A stretch of DNA of 10,237 nucleotides, from positions 1 to 10,237 of the forward strand of contig DCZD01000010.1 of the NCBI GenBank assembly GCA_002331255.1, in the 5' to 3' direction. Source of the stretch: Acidimicrobiaceae bacterium UBA2093. GTDB lineage: Bacteria; Actinomycetota; Acidimicrobiia; Acidimicrobiales; Ilumatobacteraceae. The position numbers were made by a program, and so were the translations under genes. Shown here piece by piece: positions 1 to 6,092 of this stretch (position 1 is its first letter; the number at the start of each line of letters is the position of its first letter). The notes beneath the pieces were generated by a model. It was not told the origin of the DNA, did no database searches, and saw only the letters and a list, made by a program, of their open reading frames with translations.

Positions 1-534
1 GAGAGTGTGTTTCAGATCATGGGACCGCTTATCTCGGTGTGGTCTCTGCGTGGCGAAGAACAGCAACGAATGGGGTCACAGATTCCCTTCACCGTTCCGC
101 GCGGTGTGTATGAGTGTTCCGACGGCAAGTTCCTAGGAGTATCGACTTCAAGTGACACGGTTGCAAAACGTGTCATGACACTGCTTGGGTTCGATGGCGA
201 TGACCGCTTTGCAACTTTCCAGGGCCGTGTCGAACATCGCGAGATTCTGCATGAAGCCATGCAGAAGTGGTGTGCAACGCGCACGCAGCAGCAAGCAATG
301 AACGATCTTGAGCAAGCCGAAGCAGCAGCTGGTCCGATACTTTCGATGAGCGAGATCGCTCGTGATCCCCACTACTCTGCGAGAGACGCAATTGTCTCTG
401 TCGACGGAACGCCGATGCAGGGTCTTCTTGCGAAACTGTCCGCCACACCGGGCCTTCTCAGGTGGGCCGGTCGACGTGCTGACGCAGACGGCGACGACAT
501 ACGCAGAAACGGGTGGGGAAACGATGAGGCTTGA
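1..534 (+). CDS. Class III (CaiB/BaiF family) CoA-transferase, C-terminal part
   Basis: The reading frame is open from the first base, so this is the 3' end of a gene that begins outside the window; the GTG at 7 is simply the first possible start. About 177 residues are visible, against roughly 380-410 for the family. Family III CoA-transferases move CoA between carboxylic acids through an aspartyl-CoA intermediate; the catalytic Asp lies in the missing N-terminal part. What is visible fits the small-domain and C-terminal part: an SxIPFxxPRGVYECSDGKF stretch, then MSEIARDPHYSARD and the final TPG-LLRWAG segment typical of the C-terminal end. It reads into the MFS exporter with an 11-nt overlap (524-534), so the two are probably co-transcribed. 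The substrate cannot be told from this part. Confidence 0.85.
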   Translation, partial: ESVFQIMGPLISVWSLRGEEQQRMGSQIPFTVPRGVYECSDGKFLGVSTSSDTVAKRVMTLLGFDGDDRFATFQGRVEHREILHEAMQKWCATRTQQQAMNDLEQAEAAAGPILSMSEIARDPHYSARDAIVSVDGTPMQGLLAKLSATPGLLRWAGRRADADGDDIRRNGWGNDEA

Positions 535-2002
535 TCCACGAACATGGGGCCGCGGTCCACAAGTTCTCGCGCTCACATCGGTTGGCACATTTCTCGTGTC
601 GCTCGACTCAAGCATTACGACGGTCGCCTTCCGCGACATCGTCGGTGACTTCGGTGAGGGCGAACGTCAACTGCTCGCTTGGATCTTCTCGGGTTACAAC
701 ATCGCGTACGCCGCAGGCTTGCTGACCGCCGGTCGGTTCGCCGACGTGTACGGGCGAAAGAAGAGCTTCCTGCGCGGCCTAGCGATTTTCAGCTTCGGCT
801 CGGTCTTGTGCGGGTTCGCGCCTTCGGCCTTCATTCTCGTGCTCGCCCGTATTCTTCAGGCAATTGGCGGAGCCATTCTCGCGCCCGCATCACTCGCACT
901 CGTCCTGCCTGAGTACCCCGTTGAAAAGCGCGCTGCCGCGCTTGGTATCTGGGGTGCTGTCGGTGGGCTCGCAGCAGCAGTCGGGCCGATCTTTGGAGGT
1001 CTTCTAGTTGACAGCTTCGGTTGGCGATCACTCTTCTTCATCAATGTGCCGTTCTGCGTCTTTGCACTTGTCGTCGGGGCGAAGAGCCTGCACGAAAGCA
1101 TCGACACAACGGCTCATCACAGCATCGACATCATCGGTGCAGCATTGGCGATTCCCGGCATCGGCCTCATTGTGTACGGCATCACACAAGGTGAAGAGTG
1201 GGGATGGTCAGACACTGGCACTCTCATTGCCTTCGGGTCTGCCGTCGCGCTACTCGCACTCTTCGTGTGGCGCTGCAATACAAGCGAGAATCCCCTGCTC
1301 GATCTGTCACTCTTCAAGCTGCCTTTCGTTGTGGCAGCCAACTTGGCTGGCATGTTCTTCTCCATCGGGTTCTTCATGATGTTCTTCGTGAACACCCAAT
1401 GGCTGCAGAACGTGTGGGGCTACAGCACCTCAGGTTCAGGCCTCGCCTTTGTCATGGGTCCCACGACGGCGGCAATTGTCGCCGCACCAGGCGGCCGACT
1501 CGCACAGAAGTATGGCCAGCACGTAATCATCACAATCGGTGCCATATTCCTGGGCGGTGGAACTGCCGCGCTCAATCTCATCGTGTCAGACACAGCGAAT
1601 TATTGGGTTACCTACTTCCCCTTCATGATCATCACTGGTGCCGGAGTTGGTTTGTGCATCACCACGATCTCAAGTGCTGCGACGGCGTACCTACCTCCCA
1701 CCCGCTTTGCGATGGGTTCTGCTCTTAGCAATACGTCTCGCCAAATTGGCTCTGCATTGGGTCTTGCGTCGGCTGCATCAGTGCTCACGCCAGTCCTGCG
1801 TGAATTAGGAAGCGGGCGGGAACAAGCCGCACAATCTCAACAGAAGTTCGACATTTCGACAATTGACCTTCAGCAGTTTCACATCTCGTGGTGGATCGTT
1901 TCTGCTTGTATGGCATTGGCTGCCTTGTCAATGCTCATCTTCTTCCGTCGCCCCACGACAGAGCAGATGGCGTTGTCAAATACTGTCACTACTGACTCAT
2001 GA
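524..2002 (+). CDS. MFS drug:H+ antiporter, DHA2 (EmrB/QacA-like, 14 TM) family
   Basis: This encodes 492 residues, the usual size for 14-TM DHA2 exporters, which use the proton gradient to export drugs or other amphipathic compounds across the cytoplasmic membrane. Recognisable motifs are LDSSITTVAF at 27-36 (motif D1, in TM1), GRFADVYGRKK at 70-80 (motif A, loop 2-3), LARILQAIGGAILAP at 107-121 (motif B, TM4) and GxxxGPxxGG at about 150-159 (motif C, TM5, the antiporter signature). The ATG at 524 is chosen because it follows a GGTGGGGA ribosome binding site and its product starts just before TM1; an upstream in-frame start at 362 would only add sequence overlapping the CoA-transferase gene. 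The 11-nt overlap implies translational coupling. Substrate is unknown; the pairing could mean export of a product of CoA metabolism, but that is inference. Confidence 0.93.
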   Translation: MRLDPRTWGRGPQVLALTSVGTFLVSLDSSITTVAFRDIVGDFGEGERQLLAWIFSGYNIAYAAGLLTAGRFADVYGRKKSFLRGLAIFSFGSVLCGFAPSAFILVLARILQAIGGAILAPASLALVLPEYPVEKRAAALGIWGAVGGLAAAVGPIFGGLLVDSFGWRSLFFINVPFCVFALVVGAKSLHESIDTTAHHSIDIIGAALAIPGIGLIVYGITQGEEWGWSDTGTLIAFGSAVALLALFVWRCNTSENPLLDLSLFKLPFVVAANLAGMFFSIGFFMMFFVNTQWLQNVWGYSTSGSGLAFVMGPTTAAIVAAPGGRLAQKYGQHVIITIGAIFLGGGTAALNLIVSDTANYWVTYFPFMIITGAGVGLCITTISSAATAYLPPTRFAMGSALSNTSRQIGSALGLASAASVLTPVLRELGSGREQAAQSQQKFDISTIDLQQFHISWWIVSACMALAALSMLIFFRRPTTEQMALSNTVTTDS

Positions 2003-2016
2003 CTCACAGGTCATGA
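1997..2016. terminator. Inverted repeat at the convergent MFS/msrA junction
   Basis: TCATGAC at 1997-2003 and GTCATGA at 2010-2016 are perfect 7-nt complements around a 6-nt loop. The repeat includes the MFS stop codon and lies 9 nt from the msrA stop, exactly between two convergent genes. It could serve as a shared bidirectional terminator or transcript-end hairpin. No T-run follows on either strand, so an intrinsic terminator is not proven. Confidence 0.35.
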
Positions 2017-2024
2017 ACAGACAT

Positions 2025-2678
2025 CTATGACTTCACTACTCCGACTGGGCAACTGACACCAGTTCCACCAATGCCGCAGTATCCGTTCGGGTTTTTACCC
2101 AAGTACTGCTGGTGATAGGGCTCGGCGAAATAGAAAGGCCCCAACTTGGCAATCTCTGTCGTGATAGCTGAGTAGCCGGCTTTGTCGAGCTGCTGCTGGA
2201 ACGCATTCCTCGTTGCCTCAGCTGCATCGCGCTGCGCATCATTCACCCAATAAATGGCACTGCGGTATTGCGTTCCCATGTCATTGCCTTGGCGCATTCC
2301 CTGGGTGGGATCATGGTTCTCCCAGAACACCTTCAACATCGTCTCGAGCGACGTCTGTGTCGTGTCGAACGCGACAAGCACGACTTCCGTGTGGCCGGTA
2401 CGACCGCTGCAGACTTCCTCATATGACGGGTTCGGCGTGTGACCTCCGGCGTATCCGACTGCAGTCGACACAACGCCCTCGCTCTGCCAGAACTTGCGCT
2501 CGGCCCCCCAGAAACAACCCATGCCAACAACCAAGGTCTCGACCCCTGTGGGCCACGGACCAGTCAGTGATGCGCCATTGATGAAGTGTGCATCGGGTAC
2601 CGGCATTGTTTGGTCGGTGCGACCGGGCAGCGCATCGGCTGCACTCACTACCTCTGAAGGTTTCTTGGCGAACAGCAT
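2025..2678 (-). CDS. msrA: Peptide-methionine (S)-S-oxide reductase MsrA
   Basis: MsrA reduces the S-epimer of methionine sulfoxide, free or in proteins, repairing oxidative damage with thioredoxin as the usual reductant. The product is 217 residues, close to E. coli MsrA (about 212). The catalytic motif GCFWGAE is present with Cys55; the conserved VGYAGG (74-79), YEEVCSGRTGHTEVV (around Cys90) and FWENHDPTQGMRQGND block follow, then MGTQYRSAIY. The C-terminal pair Cys201 and Cys210 in GYCGIGGTGVSCP supplies the resolving cysteines for thioredoxin recycling, so the enzyme looks fully functional. The long N-terminus before Cys55 matches the E. coli-type form. The ATG at 2678 has no convincing Shine-Dalgarno but sits at the right distance from a TAACCT -10 element for a leaderless message. 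It lies 53 nt downstream of the tad operon regulator on the same strand. Confidence 0.97.
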   Translation of the reverse strand: MLFAKKPSEVVSAADALPGRTDQTMPVPDAHFINGASLTGPWPTGVETLVVGMGCFWGAERKFWQSEGVVSTAVGYAGGHTPNPSYEEVCSGRTGHTEVVLVAFDTTQTSLETMLKVFWENHDPTQGMRQGNDMGTQYRSAIYWVNDAQRDAAEATRNAFQQQLDKAGYSAITTEIAKLGPFYFAEPYHQQYLGKNPNGYCGIGGTGVSCPVGVVKS

Positions 2679-2684
2679 GACCCA

Positions 2685-2713
2685 AGGTTAGAGCGATGGT
2701 GTCGCGCTGTCAC
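2685..2713 (-). promoter_or_regulatory. Candidate leaderless promoter of msrA
   Basis: On the minus strand GTGACA (2713-2708) is followed after exactly 17 nt by TAACCT (2690-2685), which fits the actinobacterial TANNNT -10 pattern. The last base of the -10 is 6 nt before the A of the msrA ATG, so transcription would begin at or next to the start codon. This agrees with the lack of a ribosome binding site there. The -35 matches the consensus TTGACA in five of six positions. It is a visual match only. Confidence 0.45.
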
Positions 2714-2731
2714 CCTGGAGGGGATAGCTCG

Positions 2732-3973
2732 TCACGATCGACGTGCCAAGCGCGACCGCTGCAACTTGAGAAGTTCTTCATCACCCGGCAGTAGCCGAAG
2801 ACCCGCCGTGCTTGAGATCATCAACGCTTCCATATCTTCCGTGTCTATAGCCCAGGTCGCAACTTCTTGAGCTGTGGCCACAGCTGTGACTACCAGTCTT
2901 GTTGTTGAGCCATCGAGGTCTGGCCACAAATAGGGGGTGCCTGCAAACGGTAGATCGCGAATACCTTGAAGCAGTGAAATCATGATGTCACGACCACTCA
3001 GTGGATCACTCAGAAACTTCTGTCGCTGGTTCACAAGCAGATCAAAATCTGAACAGATGGTGTCAGATAGCGGCAGTTCATCGGAGAATGTAACTGGTAG
3101 GAATTCTTCCCCAGTAAGTCCACCCACCTCGGTGAGCGCCCGTCTCAAGTCAGAGACAACAGTCGAAAATGTTGCGTCCGTGCAGTTGATCTCCCACATT
3201 GCAGTTCGTGCCGCAGAGCGGCGCATTCGATCACGATTAAGGAGGAGCCAAACAAGTAGTTCGAGTGCGCGTGTCTTTCGAAATTGTGCTTTTCTCCCCG
3301 TCAACCCCTCGACGAGCGGATACCCGTACAAACGGACTAGAACCTGCTGTCGATCAAGATTGATCTCGTCGATCTGCAACTGCTTCTTGGTCTCCACTTC
3401 CTCGCAGAGCAGAATCACCCGCTCATTGAATTCGGGGGGCAGTTCCAACCCCTGATCTGCTGTGGAAACAAGAAACATCGCTGTCTCCACTGATTCTTCA
3501 GACAATTTCACGGGCAGCTTTTCAACAGTTGATTCGGAAATCTGCAGATTCCTAATTGCACGAATCCTTGACAACACCAACGCCGCTGATGTCACCCCAC
3601 CAACTTGTTCGATGGGTACTGACGGATTTGAACCGTCAACACCGCGAGACCCTGGTGTAGCTCTAATGAAGCTGAGAAGTGATGATATTCCTAGAAGGGT
3701 CAAGCCAAGAATTGTCTTGCCTCCAGCGACTCGTAGCGCTCCAACGAGCCCATGCAGGGAGACGAGGTGCACCGCTTGGATAAACACCCTGGCTGTCAGG
3801 ATCATCGTGGTCAGAGAAACAAGCGCAATGACCAGATCATCATCAACATGACCGCTACGTAGGAGCCTTTCCATTGACCTAACAAAGTCAAAATCGACCA
3901 AAAAAAGCGCAGATTGATGTAGGAGCGGAATCCAGAAGCAAAGAAAGACAACCGGCAAAAGAACGCGTTTCAT
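2732..3973 (-). CDS. Membrane-anchored wHTH + BTAD (SARP-like) transcriptional regulator of the tad operon
   Basis: The product is 413 residues. The N-terminal third is membrane-bound, with hydrophobic segments at about 4-28, 47-73 and 87-104 and a weaker one at 123-136 followed by arginines. After a linker, residues 211-283 resemble an OmpR/SARP winged-helix DNA-binding domain (VRLYGYPLVEGL, RKTRALELLVWLLLN, then the recognition-helix-like STVVSDLRRALTEVGG). Residues 305-410 look like a bacterial transcriptional activator domain, a TPR-like helical array (DFDLLVNQRQKFL, LLPGDEELLKLQRSRLARR). BTAD proteins with N-terminal membrane segments are known next to actinobacterial Tad genes, often with a LysM domain; I see no LysM here. 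The start ATG overlaps the stop of the preceding TadG-like gene as ATGA, so it is the last gene of the pilus operon. Its likely role is to adjust pilus or envelope gene expression; targets and signal are unknown. Confidence 0.75.
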   Translation of the reverse strand: MKRVLLPVVFLCFWIPLLHQSALFLVDFDFVRSMERLLRSGHVDDDLVIALVSLTTMILTARVFIQAVHLVSLHGLVGALRVAGGKTILGLTLLGISSLLSFIRATPGSRGVDGSNPSVPIEQVGGVTSAALVLSRIRAIRNLQISESTVEKLPVKLSEESVETAMFLVSTADQGLELPPEFNERVILLCEEVETKKQLQIDEINLDRQQVLVRLYGYPLVEGLTGRKAQFRKTRALELLVWLLLNRDRMRRSAARTAMWEINCTDATFSTVVSDLRRALTEVGGLTGEEFLPVTFSDELPLSDTICSDFDLLVNQRQKFLSDPLSGRDIMISLLQGIRDLPFAGTPYLWPDLDGSTTRLVVTAVATAQEVATWAIDTEDMEALMISSTAGLRLLPGDEELLKLQRSRLARRS

Positions 3974-4356
3974 TGACCGACCTGAGGCGATGCAGAACGA
4001 GTCAAAGAAACGTGCTTGCTGGACAATCCAATAAGTCGAAGTGTTTCGAAATTCACCAAACGAGACACGCTGACGATCACGAGGTTATTGCCCACCGTCA
4101 CAGTGCCAGTGACCCCTTCACTTCGCAGTATTTCCATCGCGGCACGACGTGCTTCATCCTGATCAACTTGAGCATTGTTTGACCTAATGGCAGCTACTTT
4201 CTGCGCCCCTGCTCGAGCAGCATTCCCTGCTACGTCAGCCAAATGGGCATATTCGGCAACAAGCCGTCCGGAGTCGAAAGAGAATCCAACCAATGAGATG
4301 AACAGCATTCCCAAGCCGGTTACGAAGGCCGATAGAGATCCTCTCTTTTGTCGCAT
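3970..4356 (-). CDS. TadG-like pilus assembly / secreted helical protein
   Basis: The ATG at 4356 gives 128 residues and lies one base after the stop of the upstream gene (TGA-C-ATG), preceded by GGGGAC as ribosome binding site; a start at 4413 would add 19 residues with no typical features. The N-terminus has basic residues, RG, then a hydrophobic helix (about 10-25) followed by FDSGRLVAEYAHLADVAGNAARAGAQ. This order, with a D-x-G-R motif and a helix rich in Ala and Asp/Glu, is typical of TadG-related proteins of actinobacterial Tad loci. Position +5 after the RG is Phe, not the Glu of prepilins, so peptidase processing is uncertain. The rest (about 60-128) is a short beta-rich extracytoplasmic domain. 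It is far shorter than proteobacterial TadG and lacks a von Willebrand A domain. Probably a minor pilus-associated protein on the cell surface. Confidence 0.65.
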   Translation of the reverse strand: MRQKRGSLSAFVTGLGMLFISLVGFSFDSGRLVAEYAHLADVAGNAARAGAQKVAAIRSNNAQVDQDEARRAAMEILRSEGVTGTVTVGNNLVIVSVSRLVNFETLRLIGLSSKHVSLTRSASPQVGQ

Positions 4357-4357
4357 G

Positions 4358-4768
4358 TCAGTTGTCCCCGTGAAATATATAGGTGTCAAAAACCTCAAAT
4401 GAGGTAGCAGCAACTGACTTTGTTCCGAAGTTCACAGGTCCAGTACTCGTATTTGGTAGGTAACACTTCGCCGAGACTCGGACTCCTCGCTGGCTGTTAT
4501 GTACATTCACAGTTACCTTCGATTCAAGATGTACGCAGGTGATGTCAAATTCACGAACAGATCGACGCAGCACCATCTCAGCAGTACTCACTGCACGTGT
4601 GGGAGCAACCTGAGAGCCAGCCCGAGCAGCGGCGTTCACAGCCTGGCGCAGGTTTACCGACGAAGATGGAATCCATCCTGCGACCGCAACTAGTGCCAGA
4701 AGTGCGACAAGCGCAGGAACCAGAAGAACTGCTTCCGCACTTGCAGATCCACGACTCCGAGGCGTCAT
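4358..4768 (-). CDS. TadE-like minor pilin, second copy (TadE/TadF position)
   Basis: The ATG at 4768 is chosen because it forms an ATGA overlap with the stop of the upstream tadE and puts the prepilin-like segment at the N-terminus; a start at 4837 would add 23 polar residues. The product is 136 residues. The N-terminus reads SRG followed by SASAE, so the Glu falls at +5 after the Gly, as in type IV and TadE/F prepilins (predicted cut after Gly7). A hydrophobic helix at 13-31 follows (VLLVPALVALLALVAVAG), then an amphipathic helix with NAAARAGSQ, and an extracytoplasmic domain with two cysteines (Cys78 and Cys102) that could form a disulfide. In Tad systems TadE and TadF are pseudopilins needed for Flp pilus assembly. 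It would be processed by a prepilin peptidase not encoded in the window. Confidence 0.75.
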   Translation of the reverse strand: MTPRSRGSASAEAVLLVPALVALLALVAVAGWIPSSSVNLRQAVNAAARAGSQVAPTRAVSTAEMVLRRSVREFDITCVHLESKVTVNVHNSQRGVRVSAKCYLPNTSTGPVNFGTKSVAATSFEVFDTYIFHGDN

Positions 4769-5169
4769 CTCTGTGACTCCGGTATGAACTGCTCTATCGG
4801 CCTCTCCACCGTTCGAGAAACCACGTGCTTGACCCAAGGCAGGACTCGGGCGTTCCTAAGATTCACGCGCACAACTACTGATCGTGGACGAATACTGATG
4901 GCGGGCGGTTCAGCTAGTCGAACGCCGAGGTCTCGCGACATGCCCTCAAGAGCATTCGCCGCGATCACATAATCACGGCCGCCAAATCCTGACGGTTGCG
5001 CCACTATTTCAGCAGCGCGCTCTGCAAGAAGTGCAGCCGACCGAGACGAGTGCAATGTGAGAACAACTTGAAACATGGCGAAGAGCACGAGGAGAAGCAG
5101 AGGGAGAAGCAGCATGACTTCTACAACTGCTTCTCCCCTTGCCCCCTCACGGTGAGTTTGTCGATTCAT
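4765..5169 (-). CDS. tadE: TadE-like minor pilin / pseudopilin
   Basis: The product is 134 residues. The N-terminus carries the TadE signature: EGARG followed by EAVVE, so a cut after Gly12 would leave Glu at +5, then a strongly hydrophobic helix (about 18-38) and the helix SSRSAALLAERAAEIVA. The rest is an extracytoplasmic domain of about 75 residues without cysteine. TadE-family proteins are minor pilins or pseudopilins required for building Flp pili. The ATG overlaps the stop of the upstream pilin gene as ATGA and its own stop overlaps the next start the same way, so this part of the operon is tightly coupled. It has no good ribosome binding site of its own, in line with coupling. Confidence 0.8.
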   Translation of the reverse strand: MNRQTHREGARGEAVVEVMLLLPLLLLVLFAMFQVVLTLHSSRSAALLAERAAEIVAQPSGFGGRDYVIAANALEGMSRDLGVRLAEPPAISIRPRSVVVRVNLRNARVLPWVKHVVSRTVERPIEQFIPESQR

Positions 5170-5360
5170 CCGAGATTGAGTCGATTTGCCTTGTCTTTGA
5201 TGCGAGTCGACAATGTCGCCCCCACAGCAATCGCCAAGGCAATCAATGCTGCGGCCATAACTACTGTTGTCGCACTGACTTCCCCCCGGTCGCGATCCGA
5301 CTCAACGGAACTGGTGAATCTGATCCAGTAATACTGGACATGTTGTCTGAGGTCACTCAT
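5166..5360 (-). CDS. Small Flp-like pilin candidate
   Basis: This 64-residue protein has a 26-residue polar leader ending in DRDRG, then EVSATTVV and a hydrophobic helix (about 29-49, MAAALIALAIAVGATLS), ending in a short basic and polar tail. Size, single helix and position between tadC and tadE are those of the major pilin Flp. It departs from the classical Flp motif: position +5 after the Gly is Thr, Glu is at +1, and the adjacent Tyr is missing. Actinobacterial Flp-like proteins are known to vary here, so cleavage after Gly26 is likely but not certain. It is the only gene in the operon with a separate 5' gap (39 nt) and a strong Shine-Dalgarno, consistent with the need for many copies. 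It could alternatively be a small TadE-like accessory. Confidence 0.65.
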   Translation of the reverse strand: MSDLRQHVQYYWIRFTSSVESDRDRGEVSATTVVMAAALIALAIAVGATLSTRIKDKANRLNLG

Positions 5361-5373
5361 GTGAACTTCCTTT
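5361..5373 (-). promoter_or_regulatory. Strong ribosome binding site of the pilin gene
   Basis: On the minus strand AAAGGAAG (5373-5366) lies 5 nt upstream of the ATG at 5360. It is among the best Shine-Dalgarno sequences in the operon and sits in its only true intergenic gap (5361-5399), which suggests that the pilin is translated independently and at a higher rate than its coupled neighbours. Confidence 0.65.
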
Positions 5374-5399
5374 CTTGTTTGTCTCTCTCTGGAGATTTC

Positions 5400-6092
5400 T
5401 CATGCCAGCACTCCAAGGGTGTTGGCATAGGCCGGATAACCGAGGAGAACTATGAAACCCATGAATAAGAGAACCATCGGGACCCCCATTCGCTCGGTCT
5501 GCTGTGCCGCATCGTGTTCAATCTGAGCCATTGAGCGCACTCGAAGACTGGTTGCCTTTGCCGACAGAGATTGACGTATACGGGCACCGTGTTGCCCCGC
5601 CAGCTGAAGTGAGTTCGCCACATCTACAAGTGCATCGACCTCACAGGTCAAACCCACATCACGAAATTTGCACCAGAGGTCGAGGCGCTCGGCGCGCGCA
5701 TCCGCCATCAATTCGCGAAAAAGCTCGAAACACCATCCATCACCAGCATCACCAGCAGCAATGAAAGCTGACTCAACACCAGCTCCACCGGCAAGAAGAA
5801 TGTTCACAAGATCCAAGAATGCAGCAAAGGCGTGCTCTAATTCTTTACGCCGGTTACGAGCGCGAATTATGACGCGGCGAGCTGGTTCATGGCTTCCGAT
5901 GTAGACAACCGCTCCGGCCACCATGATGCCGACAGGTGGGCTCACACGAAGGATTGCGGTCACCATGACGAGAGCAACCAGAGCTGTGATAATCGACCCA
6001 ACTGTCCAGATAGCCACGTCGGTGGCGTGACGGTCTGGGGGATAGCCAAGAATCTCGAGATCACTTCGAGGTGCCTCATACCGGACCTGCAC
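5400..6092 (-). CDS. tadC: TadC, inner-membrane platform protein (T2SS F-type fold)
   Basis: With TadB this forms the membrane platform on which the TadA ATPase acts to extrude pilin subunits. The 230-residue product has TM segments at about 26-49 and 51-66, a cytoplasmic helical bundle (about 85-200) and a C-terminal TM at 203-220. The family features are ELEHAFAAFLDLVNILLAGGAGVESAF at about 84-110 and the closing RVRSMAQIEHDAAQQTERMGVPMVLLFMGFIVLLGYPAY, which matches actinobacterial TadC closely. The GTG at 6092 is chosen because GGGGAGGA precedes it by 4 nt; an upstream TTG at 6131 adds 13 unsupported residues, and an ATG at 6079 overlapping the tadB stop is out of frame. It overlaps tadB by 17 nt. 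The cytoplasmic part carries several cysteines (121, 141, 150), unusual for this fold but of unknown meaning. Confidence 0.9.
   Translation of the reverse strand: MQVRYEAPRSDLEILGYPPDRHATDVAIWTVGSIITALVALVMVTAILRVSPPVGIMVAGAVVYIGSHEPARRVIIRARNRRKELEHAFAAFLDLVNILLAGGAGVESAFIAAGDAGDGWCFELFRELMADARAERLDLWCKFRDVGLTCEVDALVDVANSLQLAGQHGARIRQSLSAKATSLRVRSMAQIEHDAAQQTERMGVPMVLLFMGFIVLLGYPAYANTLGVLA

Noticed and set aside
362..523. Upstream extension of the MFS gene to an ATG at 362
   Set aside because: The extra 54 residues lie over the CoA-transferase gene in another frame, have no transporter features, and the ATG at 524 has its own ribosome binding site.
148..639. A 163-codon minus-strand reading frame
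   Set aside because: It is antisense to the CoA-transferase end and the exporter start, both supported by family motifs.
2982..3455. A 157-codon plus-strand reading frame, Ser/Arg-rich
   Set aside because: It is antisense to the wHTH and BTAD part of the regulator and has the low-complexity look of a shadow frame.
3611..3673. A functional tRNA gene on the minus strand
   Set aside because: The T-arm is perfect, but the anticodon loop would be 10 nt and no 5' acceptor strand pairs with the 3' side; it also lies inside an intact coding gene.
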